64,000 bases of DNA from Shewanella canadensis. GTDB taxonomy: Bacteria > Pseudomonadota > Gammaproteobacteria > Enterobacterales > Shewanellaceae. Positions 17,991 to 27,441 of the stretch are shown piece after piece. The notes beneath the pieces were generated by a model that was given only the letters and a program-made list of their open reading frames with translations, ran no database searches and was not told the DNA's origin. Position numbers and translations under genes: made by a program. Positions within the stretch are counted from its first letter, which is position 1. The number at the start of each line of letters is the position of its first letter. Location: positions 62,001 through 126,000 of the forward strand of contig NZ_RXNU01000007.1 in the NCBI RefSeq assembly GCF_003966225.1, read 5' to 3'.

Positions 17991-19223
17991 GTGAATGATT
18001 GTTATAAGCTAAAGTCATCATTGAGGTTTGTTTTGTCTGCTTTTTATCACAGATGTCGCTATTTCTTTCTTCCGCTGTTAGCCACCGCTTTTTCATTAGG
18101 CTTGCTTCAGTTTACTCAAGCTAACTGGCAAATTTGGCAGGGGAGCATCAACCAGCTTCCTTTCTGGCTACTCGTCACGGCAACCGCCCTTGCGCTGCAA
18201 TTTAATCGTAGTCGTTTAGCCTATCTCGCTATGCTGCTATTGCTGTTTTATGCTGACAAACAACACCACCTCCTCCCTTCATCGCTTAGCTCGTACACTG
18301 AAGCACTCTTTTTAGGAGGTGCGATGATTATCACCTGCTTCTCCTTCTTCAAAGATAGGGGGCTACTCTCTCCCCACAGTCTGGTTAGAGTTTTTTCAAT
18401 TTTTCTCTGCTTTGGCATGGCCTACGGCTGGCTATGGGGGATTGAACATTTTCAGGCAGAGATCACGGCGAAGCTCCCTTTGACTCTTTCTTTTCAATTG
18501 CAAGCGGCTCTACCGCTATACTTATGTGGACTTCTCGTTTTAACCCGCACCCTATGGCAAGCAAACTTGGTCAATACATCGATACTCATCACCTTCGTCA
18601 TATGGGTATTTTATGATTTATACCCCGGGCAGCTTCCACTTTCCGTGCTTTGTTCGGCACTCGCTGTCATCTACCTATTTACTATCTTAATCGACTCTTA
18701 CTTCCTCGCTTACCGCGATGAACTCACGGGGCTCGCGTCGAGACGAGCACTCTATAATCTAGTGCTATCTTTGGGCAGAAAATACAGTGTAGCCATGCTC
18801 GATATCGACCACTTTAAGAAGTTTAACGACACCTACGGTCACGATGTTGGCGATCAGGTGTTAAAACTCGTTGCCGCTAAATTGGCTCAGGTATCCGGTG
18901 GCGGCAAAGTATTCAGATATGGGGGTGAAGAGTTCACCATCGTTTTTCCCCGCAAAGACACGGACTCGGTTATCGATCACCTCGAAGATGTCAGAGAGTC
19001 CATCGAAGAATATCGAATCGTCTTACGTGACGATAAACGCAAGCAGAATACGAAAGCAAAACGTAATGCTGCCAACAGATCAAACAAGAAAACCGTGAGT
19101 GTCACTATCTCCATCGGAGTTGCCGAAAGGCAAGGTGGCGAGACGTTCGATCAAACAATGAAGCAGGCTGATGAGGCCCTCTACAGAGCCAAGAAGAAAG
19201 GACGTAACCAGCTCTGTACCTAG
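17991..19223 (+). CDS. Membrane-anchored diguanylate cyclase (GGDEF)
   Basis: 410 residues from a GTG start. The N-terminal half is six or more hydrophobic segments (about 20-230). The C-terminal GGDEF domain begins at DELTGLASRRAL, and its active-site loop is YGGEEF (residues 310-315), a substitution seen in active cyclases. Typical inhibitory-site residues (RxxD just before the loop) are absent, as the sequence there is SGGGKVFR. A basic 20-residue insertion (KRKQNTKAKRNAANRSNKK) sits in the domain's second half. Expected to make cyclic di-GMP. Confidence 0.9.
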   Translation: MNDCYKLKSSLRFVLSAFYHRCRYFFLPLLATAFSLGLLQFTQANWQIWQGSINQLPFWLLVTATALALQFNRSRLAYLAMLLLLFYADKQHHLLPSSLSSYTEALFLGGAMIITCFSFFKDRGLLSPHSLVRVFSIFLCFGMAYGWLWGIEHFQAEITAKLPLTLSFQLQAALPLYLCGLLVLTRTLWQANLVNTSILITFVIWVFYDLYPGQLPLSVLCSALAVIYLFTILIDSYFLAYRDELTGLASRRALYNLVLSLGRKYSVAMLDIDHFKKFNDTYGHDVGDQVLKLVAAKLAQVSGGGKVFRYGGEEFTIVFPRKDTDSVIDHLEDVRESIEEYRIVLRDDKRKQNTKAKRNAANRSNKKTVSVTISIGVAERQGGETFDQTMKQADEALYRAKKKGRNQLCT

Positions 19224-19248
19224 ATTTTATACATTGGGACGCTATTGC

Positions 19249-19274
19249 CCCAGCAAGATATTAAATTTGCTGGG
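19249..19274. terminator. Hairpin between convergent GGDEF and HlyD genes
   Basis: Perfect 8-bp stem CCCAGCAA / TTGCTGGG with a 10-base loop between two convergent genes. There is no clear T run on either side, so it may stop transcription weakly or simply be an mRNA end structure. Confidence 0.4.
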
Positions 19275-19288
19275 ACAAGGTAGCGATC

Positions 19289-20512
19289 TTAAATTGAGTA
19301 GAAGTAATAGATTTGCGACTTCATTCTGATGATGATCCCTCTAATTATGTCCAAAAATGCGAGAAATGAGACGGGCTTCTCACCCGAGATCCACGCCAAT
19401 CCGACCGAGCCAACCGGAATATCATAATCCTCAGTCTCATTTAATTTCAGTCGCACAAAGTGGTGCTTATTGTTCAGGTTCTGCCCGGTTGTCTGACGTA
19501 CATTATCATCACGGGCAAACAAACTTCCCTGGGACTCCCCCGTCGCTTCGATAATCCCCTCAACCTCGGCATTAAATACCTTTCCCGGGTAGACCGCCGA
19601 TGCGAACTCCGCATTCTGACCGACTTTAACATTACGAATAGCCTGATGATTGACCCGCATCAGCACATACTTTTCATTGGTATACATCTGTATGCGTGGC
19701 ACAAGGCCAACAAACTGCCCCTCTCGCATAATATAGTTAGTCAGATAGCCATCTGCCGGAGCGTAGACCTTAGTGTTATCTAAGTTCCATTGGGCCTGAG
19801 CAACGTTTTCTACCTCGCTGCTATAGTCTGACTCACCGCTCTTTACCGCTAACTCCGCTTTTTCAATATTCAGTTTAGCCTTATGCTCGGCCAAATTGGC
19901 CTTATCAATTTGGGAGCGATAGGTATGAACATTGGCCTCGGCCAGATCGATGCCATTGGTCTGTTCATCCATTTGGCTCGCCGTAATGGTATTTGGAACG
20001 ACGCGATTCTGTTCGGTATACCTTGCCAGCGTCTTCTGTTTCCAGAGGAGATCTTTTGTTGATGCTGCTAACTGGTTTTTAACTATCTCGATGTCGGTTA
20101 TCGCTGTCTGATACTCTTTATGAGCCAGCTTCACATCCTCTTTAGCCACAGAAAGAGAAACATTGGCAGACTCTTTAGCAACCAGTGCCTTATTGAGTGC
20201 TATCTGATAGGTCTCATCATCGAGTTCATAAATTAGCTGCCCAGCCTCAATCTTCTGGTTAGGCTGAACATAGATCTGTTTCACCTGGCCTTTGATTTGA
20301 CTCGAAGCCGGTCTGAGTTGAATATGCGGTGACTGCACCAAGGAGCCCCCGGATAGATCCATAGGTGTAAAGTTCAACAGCCCAACCCACACAAACAGCA
20401 ACCAACCGCCGCCACCAATGTAGGCAAAACCTTTACTGAATTTATTCCACGGCATACCGACCAGGCGGAGCAGATAGATAAATAACGCCCATACGGCTAG
20501 ACCTTCAAGCAT
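19289..20512 (-). CDS. HlyD-family membrane fusion protein (YiaV-like)
   Basis: 407 residues: one or two N-terminal membrane segments, a lipoyl half motif (IYVQPNQKIEAGQLIYELDD), a long coiled coil (about 120-235), then the second lipoyl half and barrel (VYAPADGYLTNYIMREGQ). The layout is that of the EmrA/HlyD adaptor family. It overlaps the upstream DUF3302 gene by 8 bp, and that pair matches E. coli yiaV-yiaW. No transporter gene is next to it. Substrate unknown. Confidence 0.88.
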   Translation of the reverse strand: MLEGLAVWALFIYLLRLVGMPWNKFSKGFAYIGGGGWLLFVWVGLLNFTPMDLSGGSLVQSPHIQLRPASSQIKGQVKQIYVQPNQKIEAGQLIYELDDETYQIALNKALVAKESANVSLSVAKEDVKLAHKEYQTAITDIEIVKNQLAASTKDLLWKQKTLARYTEQNRVVPNTITASQMDEQTNGIDLAEANVHTYRSQIDKANLAEHKAKLNIEKAELAVKSGESDYSSEVENVAQAQWNLDNTKVYAPADGYLTNYIMREGQFVGLVPRIQMYTNEKYVLMRVNHQAIRNVKVGQNAEFASAVYPGKVFNAEVEGIIEATGESQGSLFARDDNVRQTTGQNLNNKHHFVRLKLNETEDYDIPVGSVGLAWISGEKPVSFLAFLDIIRGIIIRMKSQIYYFYSI

Positions 20513-20840
20513 TATTACTCTCCTCTAGGGTGCTTTTCTGATGATCACCGGGCTCATGCCAGATGTCTCGCAGACGCCGCAACGCTTTCTCACCATCGAT
20601 AAAGGCCACAAACACCGCCAATACCCACACCCAATGCCAGACAAAGCCGATCCAGGTGAGCGCCGTTATAAGCCCTAGCTGATGATGATCCTCTTTATGG
20701 GCTTTATTGATGGGCAGCTCGTGGATTTTCCAAAACCCAACGACCAACGCAGTGACCGTGCCAACCATGACAACCAAGGCCACAACATGTAGCACTGTGT
20801 CCGCGCTATTATCGACAAACGGCATACCGAGTAAACTCAT
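20505..20840 (-). CDS. DUF3302 membrane protein (YiaW-like)
   Basis: 111 residues from the ATG at 20840; an upstream TTG at 20867 gives a less natural start. Two hydrophobic segments (about 14-36 and 57-80) surround a short charged loop (HELPINKAHKEDHHQ). It ends RLRDIWHEPGDH plus a polar tail. Size, topology and coupling to an HlyD-like gene fit DUF3302/YiaW. Function unknown; the 8-bp overlap with the adaptor gene suggests they work together. Confidence 0.8.
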   Translation of the reverse strand: MSLLGMPFVDNSADTVLHVVALVVMVGTVTALVVGFWKIHELPINKAHKEDHHQLGLITALTWIGFVWHWVWVLAVFVAFIDGEKALRRLRDIWHEPGDHQKSTLEESNNA

Positions 20841-20978
20841 GCAAAATGGTCTCTTAAATTTAAACAAGAGGGTTAGTTTGACGTTTATCCGATAACGAAC
20901 AAGACTTAAAGTCTACTTGTATCAATTTCAAATCATTAATGATTAAATTAGCCTTCAATTACTAAGCTGTTACTGCCG

Positions 20979-21995
20979 ATGAAATTTAATACCTCCTTTA
21001 TTCGAGTCTGTTATGTGAAACCCGTTTTTGATGGCGTCGAGCAGGTTTACGGTTTCAATCACCAGGCCCTGTCAATTCCCGATGCCCTGATGAATGAGCC
21101 TATGGCCTTGATCCCTTTTACTCAGTTTGGTGAATGGTTATCTGAGTTAGCTCTTGTTACCCAAGACCCCGATTACATAGTTAAACTAGAGCAGCAGTTA
21201 AACTTCGATCGACTCGATATCAGCGGCATCGACCTGTTATCGACCCCGGATCTGGCCATGAGTATACGTCGCATCAACTATGGCATCGTCAGCCTGCAAT
21301 CCGGCGCCAGTTACTATGTCAGTATGTCCGGAAAGATAATGAAATGGTGCTATAAAAATCCCTACGCCTTTAAGCAGGAGAAAAGCTACGACTCTCTCAG
21401 GGTCGCCATCATGCTGCTTAATGCACTGCGTCACTTTCTAGGTGACACATATCGCCCGATTCAGGTACGTATCAGTGGTTCGGCAGTCGCGCAGCGGGAG
21501 ACGGAAAAGCTGTTTAACTGCCCGGTTATCTGGAATGCTGCCCAAACTGAGATTTGGCTGGAACTTGATGACATGCTGCAGCCTTTGATAGAGCCGCAGT
21601 TAGAAAACAGCCCGGTGACCATGACACGTTCGCTATTTGAAAAGTACCTCAATATGCCGCAACCCCATGACACCCCGAAGGTGCTTTTCGAAATGGTCAA
21701 TTATGCAAGATTTTATGGTTTACCTAAGATCGAAGATATTGCCAAACTCTTCAATATCTCTAAGCAGCAGCTGCAGAGGCGATTACAGCAGCAAGGTTTC
21801 ACTTTTTCCGCCTTGTGTAGCTACATCTACAGTAATCAAGCCATCAAATATATGCTCGATGGTAAGAGTGTCGCGGAAATTAGTCCCCTTTTGGGATATG
21901 CGAATCAGCAAAGCTTCAGCCGAGCCTTTAAACGACTCAGAAAATGTACCCCTCAGCAATATCTCGACAGGCTCAACCAAGGCAAGCCTGATTAA
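20979..21995 (+). CDS. AraC-family transcriptional regulator
   Basis: 338 residues. The C-terminal 100 residues hold two helix-turn-helix motifs (IAKLFNISKQQLQRRL, and KSVAEISPLLGYANQQSFSRAFKR ending in CTPQQYL). The N-terminal 200 residues resemble the arabinose-binding-type domain of OruR/ArgR-like AraC members. Divergent from the DUF3302-HlyD pair with a 138-bp gap, so it may regulate that pair, but the inducer is unknown. Confidence 0.88.
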   Translation: MKFNTSFIRVCYVKPVFDGVEQVYGFNHQALSIPDALMNEPMALIPFTQFGEWLSELALVTQDPDYIVKLEQQLNFDRLDISGIDLLSTPDLAMSIRRINYGIVSLQSGASYYVSMSGKIMKWCYKNPYAFKQEKSYDSLRVAIMLLNALRHFLGDTYRPIQVRISGSAVAQRETEKLFNCPVIWNAAQTEIWLELDDMLQPLIEPQLENSPVTMTRSLFEKYLNMPQPHDTPKVLFEMVNYARFYGLPKIEDIAKLFNISKQQLQRRLQQQGFTFSALCSYIYSNQAIKYMLDGKSVAEISPLLGYANQQSFSRAFKRLRKCTPQQYLDRLNQGKPD

Positions 21996-22042
21996 CCGGG
22001 GGTTAATCTCAGGCACAAAAAAGCCCTCAGCGAGGGCTCTTT
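21990..22042. terminator. Two adjacent hairpins between convergent araC-type and permease genes
   Basis: GATTAACC-GGG-GGTTAATC (21990-22008) overlaps the regulator's stop codon. AGCCCTC-AGC-GAGGGCT (22022-22038) follows it. On the minus strand the second hairpin is followed by six T residues, so it is a good terminator for the permease; on the plus strand the T run is CTTTAAT, which is weaker. Confidence 0.85.
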
Positions 22043-22065
22043 AATCTATCTTTCTATTTCGCTGG

Positions 22066-23322
22066 CTAACTGTAAACAGGCAGTAGCTCTGCCATCGCAA
22101 GCAAATGACACGCTCCGGTGATGACACCAAATAAAATGACGATGGCGATAACAGATGTCCCACCCGGTACTTTAAAACTCTCACTGTTTGGATAGAGCTT
22201 CCTGACTTTATAAGCCATCATAGCCGGCACAATCGCCGCCCAGATAGTCGCAGCCAGAGCAGCAAAACCAATCGCAATCAGGAAGCCATTAGGGAACAAC
22301 AATCCCAGCACCGTCGGTGGCAGGAAGGTTACCGCTGCCGTCTTGAGACGACCGCTGCGAGACTCATCGAAACCAAATAGATCGGCCAGATAATCGAATA
22401 GTCCTAAGGTAACCCCTAAGAAAGAGGAAGCTACCGCCAGGTTAGCAAAAACCGTTAACATGGTCGTTAACCAGCCACTGCTCATCACATCAGACAGGGC
22501 ACTAACCAGTACCCCCATATTGCCGCCCTGGGCAATAATATCGACAAAATCACTGCGAGGGATATTTCCCATGGTCGCCATCAACCAGCACACATAGATA
22601 ACGAAGGCTATCAGGGTCCCGGTGACAATCGCCTTTATAATCGTGTTCGCATCTTTCCCGTAATACTTCACCAGGCTGGGCACATTACCGTGATAACCGA
22701 AGCTCACTAATCCAAAGGGAATTGCCGCCAACATATAGGGCAGATAACGGCTCTCTCCATCCGGGCTAAACAGATTCACCGTATCGATATCTATCAGTAA
22801 ATTACCTACGGCGAGAAAGAAAGTGATGATCATGCCGCCAAGCATAATGGTCGTGATCCTATCGACGGCCTTAGTACTGATAAAGACGATAAAGGCTAAA
22901 CCCAGTGCAAATACCAAACCGGCCAAGCTTTGTGGCAGTTCGATCCCCGCGGCCTCTAAACTGTGATTAACGATAGATCCGCCACCACTGATATAGGCAT
23001 AGGCCAAAATATAGAGTACGAATGCGATAGATAAACCATTCACGATTCGCCAGAAGTTACCTAAGGTTTCCCGTGTTAAGGTATCGAAGCTATCACCGGG
23101 CTCGAAGTGTAGATTGGTCTCAAGCAATAATAGACCCGACACCAGCATACAGAACCAAACACCTATCATCATGACAAGTGAATAGGAAAACCACATACCT
23201 GCGCCCACAACCGGCAATGAGAACATTCCAGCCCCCACCGCAGTTCCGGCGATGATCATGGCCCCACCAAGCAAAGACTTACTCGCTGCTCCATCTTTAG
23301 CAGCGTTCATATGGTTAGCCAT
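22066..23322 (-). CDS. Aromatic amino acid permease (Mtr/TyrP/TnaB family)
   Basis: Inner-membrane proton symporter of the hydroxy/aromatic amino acid permease family, 418 residues with about 11 hydrophobic segments. The first one carries the conserved LLGGAMIIAGTAVGAGMFSLP signature. Tyrosine or tryptophan is the likely substrate; the sequence alone does not let me choose. Its ATG overlaps the plsB stop codon (TAATG on the minus strand), so it is co-translated with plsB despite unrelated function. Confidence 0.9.
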   Translation of the reverse strand: MANHMNAAKDGAASKSLLGGAMIIAGTAVGAGMFSLPVVGAGMWFSYSLVMMIGVWFCMLVSGLLLLETNLHFEPGDSFDTLTRETLGNFWRIVNGLSIAFVLYILAYAYISGGGSIVNHSLEAAGIELPQSLAGLVFALGLAFIVFISTKAVDRITTIMLGGMIITFFLAVGNLLIDIDTVNLFSPDGESRYLPYMLAAIPFGLVSFGYHGNVPSLVKYYGKDANTIIKAIVTGTLIAFVIYVCWLMATMGNIPRSDFVDIIAQGGNMGVLVSALSDVMSSGWLTTMLTVFANLAVASSFLGVTLGLFDYLADLFGFDESRSGRLKTAAVTFLPPTVLGLLFPNGFLIAIGFAALAATIWAAIVPAMMAYKVRKLYPNSESFKVPGGTSVIAIVILFGVITGACHLLAMAELLPVYS

Positions 23323-25745
23323 TAATCTTTATGCTCCGCAGCCACACTATCGACAATCGTCTGCCTGACAGACGATCGTAGCAATCCATTCGCTCGCTCT
23401 CGAATCCTTTGAACATCGCCTTGGTTGCCGCTTTCTGACAAGTAGCCCAACGCCTTCAACTTGACGCTCAGTGCACCATAGAGCTTTTTATCATAAAATT
23501 CAGGGGCTGTAATGCCATGCAGCGCGCCTAATCGCTGTGCCAGTTTATGACTCTCACGCTCAAGATCGGAACGTTCCATCTTGGGAAAAACCGCCAATAA
23601 ATTGAAGATAATGGCGTAACGTTGTAACGTTTCACCGACGGTACCGGCGAGTAGCAAGAGTTGATTAACGTGGGCTTCGACAATACTGAAACCGTCAGCT
23701 TCTGTAATAAGTCCTTGAGCGATGAACAGATCCAAAATCTGACCAATAACTTTATCCTTATCTTCGACGCCCATAAATAACTCAGCCTGAAGCAGGGGAT
23801 AGAAATCGCTGATGATATCGATAATCTCAGCTCGTGAGATATGCTCATGCTGAGTCAAACAGCTAGCCACCATAGAAGGAATGACCATCAAATGAATAAT
23901 GTTGTTGCGATAGTAAGTCATAGCAACGGCAATACTCTCGTCGATAGAGATAATATCTCCCAGCGGATCACTATCAAGCTTGATCTTTTTAAGCTCTAAC
24001 CCCTGCTGAACCAGAGACTTACCATCCCCCTCAACCACTGACGTGTAGGCGGTGTATGGTAACTCTTTCAGAAGTGTAAGATAGAGATCCAACTGCTTCT
24101 CAAGCTGAGTACGTTCGAGTGCATTTTGCTCTGACGCTAGTAATACTAAGCTGGTCAATGTCACCGAACTGACTGCCGCGGCATCATTAATATTGACCAT
24201 AACCTGATTCGCTAAAGTATTGACCATAGGTGTCAACCATTTAGGTCTCTGCTCAGGATCTTTGGCAACCTCTTCTTTCCAATCGGGTTTCTGTTCATTT
24301 AAGAAGTTCTGAAGCGTGATCGGCTTACCAAAATTCACATAGCCTTGGCCAAAATTGCCTAGCTTGCGTAGGGCACCAAATACCTGCCAGACAGACTCTT
24401 TCTTTTTCTTCTTACCACTCAGTTCCTTATGATATGTCGCCACCTCCATCACATGATCATAACCTAGATAGACGGGAACCAGAGTCACAGGACGTTTCAT
24501 GCCACGCAGGACACTGTTCAGCGTCATAGCCAACATGCCGGTCTTAGGTGCGAGTAACCTTCCGGTGCGTGAACGCCCGCCTTCGGTGAAGTACTCAACC
24601 GAATAGCCTTTAGTGAAAAGCTGATCTAAATATTCACGGAAGACGGTGGTGTAAAGCTTGTTTCCTCTGAAGCTGCGACGAATAAAGAAGGCGCCACCTC
24701 TGCGGAACATGGGGCCTGCTGGCCAGAAATTCAGGTTAATTCCTGCGGCGATATGCGGTGGAACCATCCCCTGATAATAGAGGATATAGGAGAGCAACAG
24801 GTAATCCATATGGCTACGGTGACACGGAACATAGATGATCTCATGACCATCATGGTGCAGCCGTCGAACCTCTTCCGCCCCTTTGATGTTGATGCCTTTA
24901 TAGAGTTTATTCCACAACCAGGTCAGAAAACGTTCGGCAATTCGAACCAGGCTATCTGAATAGTCCGCAGCTATCTCATCGAGGTATTCCATCGCTTTCG
25001 CTCTGGCTTCAACCTCGGTGATCTTCTTGCTCGCCGCTTCCTCTTGAATCGCCTTCTTCAGGGTCTCGGAATTAATGAGCGCATGGAATAATGCCTGCCG
25101 CTTAGGCAGAACCGGACCCGTCATCACCTTACGCTGTCGACTAAAATGTACTCGAGCTACTCGGGCCAGCTTCTGCGCTATACGCTTATCTGTTCCATGT
25201 TCGTCAGCCATATAGCGCAATGACACGGCACTCGAAAACTGCACAAAGTTATGTCGTCCCAAAAACAGGATCATCAGACACTTTCTAAGCCAAGTAGGGT
25301 TTTCACGCTCAAGTACGGCAGCCTTCATGGTGTCATCTTCTTTTCCAGGAGTTCTTCCCCAGTAAAGACTGACTGGCACAAGTTGAATATCGAGATCCGG
25401 GCGCTCTTTATGGATCTTCAGCAGATTCATAAAGCTATTTAGAAAGAAATGATTGCTCTCTCTTTTCCCCATGAGGGGCTTAGCGCCCTCAAGACAAACC
25501 ACTCTTGGCGTCGACACACCACCGACCTCGAGTGGTTCATAGGGGCTAGGAAGACCTAGATCTGCGGTGATCTCGCTTAAGGCTGCAATATCACTGACAG
25601 ACTCAGTTTTCATCACATAAGCGAGAGGTTTATCCGGATCTAAATTAAGATCTTTGAAGGGTTCGTGGGGTACAACAATAGTTTGTACCAACTTGTTCTG
25701 TAACCAGCGTAATGATTTAAACCAAAGAGAGTCTTGTTTGGACAT
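23322..25745 (-). CDS. plsB: Glycerol-3-phosphate 1-O-acyltransferase PlsB
   Basis: First enzyme of phospholipid synthesis at the inner membrane, acylating position 1 of glycerol 3-phosphate. 807 residues from the ATG at 25745, the same as E. coli PlsB; a TTG four codons upstream is the alternative. The catalytic HX4D box is HRSHMD (His309, Asp314) within [15 protein letters not shown]. The substrate-binding blocks [26 protein letters not shown] and [12 protein letters not shown] follow. Divergent from lexA, sharing the region that carries the LexA boxes. Confidence 0.97.
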   Translation of the reverse strand: MSKQDSLWFKSLRWLQNKLVQTIVVPHEPFKDLNLDPDKPLAYVMKTESVSDIAALSEITADLGLPSPYEPLEVGGVSTPRVVCLEGAKPLMGKRESNHFFLNSFMNLLKIHKERPDLDIQLVPVSLYWGRTPGKEDDTMKAAVLERENPTWLRKCLMILFLGRHNFVQFSSAVSLRYMADEHGTDKRIAQKLARVARVHFSRQRKVMTGPVLPKRQALFHALINSETLKKAIQEEAASKKITEVEARAKAMEYLDEIAADYSDSLVRIAERFLTWLWNKLYKGINIKGAEEVRRLHHDGHEIIYVPCHRSHMDYLLLSYILYYQGMVPPHIAAGINLNFWPAGPMFRRGGAFFIRRSFRGNKLYTTVFREYLDQLFTKGYSVEYFTEGGRSRTGRLLAPKTGMLAMTLNSVLRGMKRPVTLVPVYLGYDHVMEVATYHKELSGKKKKKESVWQVFGALRKLGNFGQGYVNFGKPITLQNFLNEQKPDWKEEVAKDPEQRPKWLTPMVNTLANQVMVNINDAAAVSSVTLTSLVLLASEQNALERTQLEKQLDLYLTLLKELPYTAYTSVVEGDGKSLVQQGLELKKIKLDSDPLGDIISIDESIAVAMTYYRNNIIHLMVIPSMVASCLTQHEHISRAEIIDIISDFYPLLQAELFMGVEDKDKVIGQILDLFIAQGLITEADGFSIVEAHVNQLLLLAGTVGETLQRYAIIFNLLAVFPKMERSDLERESHKLAQRLGALHGITAPEFYDKKLYGALSVKLKALGYLSESGNQGDVQRIRERANGLLRSSVRQTIVDSVAAEHKD

Positions 25746-25850
25746 TTTCTTATGCAATGTGAGCCATGTTAATAACTACATAGAATACCAGAAAATAATC
25801 AGGGATACCCAAAAGCTTAAATTTGGTTAATACTTGCGCTGAAAGAAATA

Positions 25851-25866
25851 CTGTATATACTAACAG
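25851..25866 (+). promoter_or_regulatory. LexA box 1 (SOS operator)
   Basis: CTGTATATACTAACAG is an exact CTGT-N8-ACAG match, 28 bp upstream of the lexA start codon, consistent with autoregulation. It also faces divergent plsB. Confidence 0.92.
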
Positions 25867-25869
25867 TTA

Positions 25870-25885
25870 CTGTATAGAAAGACAG
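25870..25885 (+). promoter_or_regulatory. LexA box 2 (SOS operator)
   Basis: CTGTATAGAAAGACAG is a second exact CTGT-N8-ACAG match, 19 bp after the first box (start to start) and ending 8 bp before the lexA ATG. The tandem arrangement resembles the double operator of E. coli lexA. Confidence 0.92.
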
Positions 25886-25893
25886 GATTTACC

Positions 25894-26514
25894 ATGAGAC
25901 CATTAACACCAAGACAAGCCGAGATCCTTGAACTGATTAAACGTAACATTGCAGATACGGGCATGCCGCCGACCCGTGCAGAGATTGCGAAACGTTTGGG
26001 ATTCAAGAGTGCCAATGCTGCCGAGGAACACCTTAAGGCATTAGCAAAAAAAGGCTGTATTGAGATTATACCAGGTACATCTCGTGGTATTAGACTGACT
26101 CAAATCAATGAAAGCGAAGAGGAACTTGGCTTACCATTGATAGGTCAAGTTGCCGCAGGTGAACCGATACTCGCTCAAGAACATGTCGAACAACATTATC
26201 AGGTCGACCCTGCAATGTTTCGCCCAAGTGCTGACTTTCTACTTAGAGTACGTGGGGACAGCATGAAGAATATTGGTATCCTGGAGGGAGATCTTCTTGC
26301 CGTTCATAAAGCCGAACAGGCTCGAAATGGTCAGATTGTTGTCGCTCGAGTAGAAGATGACGTCACGGTAAAACGTTTCGAAAAAAAAGGTAGCATCGTC
26401 TACCTACATGCCGAAAATGAAGACTACTCTCCAATCGTCGTAGATCTTACCAGCCAGAGTTTAAGCATAGAGGGCTTAGCTGTCGGCGTTATCAGAAATG
26501 GAGACTGGCAATGA
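25894..26514 (+). CDS. lexA: SOS repressor LexA
   Basis: Repressor of the DNA-damage response, inactivated by RecA-stimulated self-cleavage. 206 residues: an N-terminal winged helix ([14 protein letters not shown]; recognition region [10 protein letters not shown]), the Ala88-Gly89 cleavage site in VAAGE, and the Ser123/Lys160 catalytic dyad (GDSM, VTVKR). Two LexA boxes immediately upstream show autoregulation. It overlaps sulA by 4 bp (ATGA), so repressor and division inhibitor are made from one mRNA. Confidence 0.98.
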   Translation: MRPLTPRQAEILELIKRNIADTGMPPTRAEIAKRLGFKSANAAEEHLKALAKKGCIEIIPGTSRGIRLTQINESEEELGLPLIGQVAAGEPILAQEHVEQHYQVDPAMFRPSADFLLRVRGDSMKNIGILEGDLLAVHKAEQARNGQIVVARVEDDVTVKRFEKKGSIVYLHAENEDYSPIVVDLTSQSLSIEGLAVGVIRNGDWQ

Positions 26515-27023
26515 ACTCATTAATTGGCAATAGTCCACGTCACCCGGGTTTATGGGTAAATCTTGAAGATCCACTATCGAATGAACTGCAAGGCTGCACA
26601 GTCTCTTCAGTAACAACTCATACCCAAGGGCGTGATGAATTACAGATGCTGAGTGCCCAACTGGTTTCATTGAGTCATCAAGGTCAGTGGATTGTGCTGA
26701 TTAGTCCTCCAAACATAGGTTACAAACAGATGTTAACCGATGCCGGAGTCAGAATGGATAGAGTCCTGCTCGTTCATGCCAAAGATGAAGTTGAAACCCT
26801 GTGGGCTATGGAAAAAGCACTCACAAGTGGTACATCCAGTGCGGTTATCAGTTGGACTCAGTCCTTAGATGCAAGAGATAATCGTCGCCTTCAGATCGTC
26901 GCTAAAAGTGCTCGTGCTGTAGGTATTGTGATTGAAGATGCGAATGGCCACTTACATGGAAAAGCCCACATGAGAGGCATCGAGACATTCAATCAACCCA
27001 GTTTATTTGGTTCATTACATTAG
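26511..27023 (+). CDS. sulA: SOS cell division inhibitor SulA
   Basis: 170 residues, close to E. coli SulA (169). SulA blocks FtsZ polymerisation during the SOS response. The central region [21 protein letters not shown] followed by [21 protein letters not shown] is the family core shared with the RecA fold, and the tail is short. Its ATG lies inside the lexA stop (ATGA overlap). It is therefore under the two lexA operators, unlike E. coli, where sulA is a separate unit. Confidence 0.9.
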   Translation: MNSLIGNSPRHPGLWVNLEDPLSNELQGCTVSSVTTHTQGRDELQMLSAQLVSLSHQGQWIVLISPPNIGYKQMLTDAGVRMDRVLLVHAKDEVETLWAMEKALTSGTSSAVISWTQSLDARDNRRLQIVAKSARAVGIVIEDANGHLHGKAHMRGIETFNQPSLFGSLH

Positions 27024-27050
27024 TCTAAATTAATCATTACTTTATATCAC

Positions 27051-27073
27051 AGCCCCACTTTTGGGGCTTTTTT
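27051..27073 (+). terminator. Terminator of lexA-sulA
   Basis: Stem AGCCCCA / TGGGGCT with loop CTTT, followed by six T residues, 28 bp after the sulA stop. Confidence 0.93.
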
Positions 27074-27441
27074 GTGCCTGAACATAAAAAATCTTTAATT
27101 ATTGATCTTGATCAATATTTGTCCAGCAAGTAAGTTTAAGTCAGTAACAACGATAATTTGTTATATCCGAACAATTTAACCAGCTACGAAGTACATCAAT
27201 CCTCTGGGACAAGAGTGCATTGATCTACCGGGTCTAAATCGGGAGGGATATACTCAGCCGTAAGTGCAGATGTGGTTCAGACTAGCAGCCAGAAATAAGA
27301 CTGCTTACTTTGCAGATAAGAAGTAAAACCGCCAACGCACTTTGAAGTCATCGTTGCTTTTTTGGGAACTGAAGAGTTTGCATAGAGCAGAGACTTACTG
27401 TGTGACTCTTCTTTGTCTTTCTATGACAGAGGAGAAGTCTA
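27074..27441. promoter_or_regulatory. Long 5' region of the oxidase operon
   Basis: 368 bp before the subunit II start with no gene I support (a short frame at 27342-27542 overlaps the real gene in another frame). It holds the FNR-type site listed next and, near 27225-27275, a GC-richer stretch (CGGGTCTAAATCGGGAGGG). The length suggests a long untranslated leader or distant promoter. Confidence 0.6.
27102..27115. promoter_or_regulatory. FNR/EtrA-type binding site
   Basis: TTGAT-CTTG-ATCAA is a full match to the FNR consensus TTGAT-N4-ATCAA; EtrA is the Shewanella FNR homologue. It lies 327 bp upstream of the oxidase operon, suggesting oxygen-responsive control. Confidence 0.7.
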
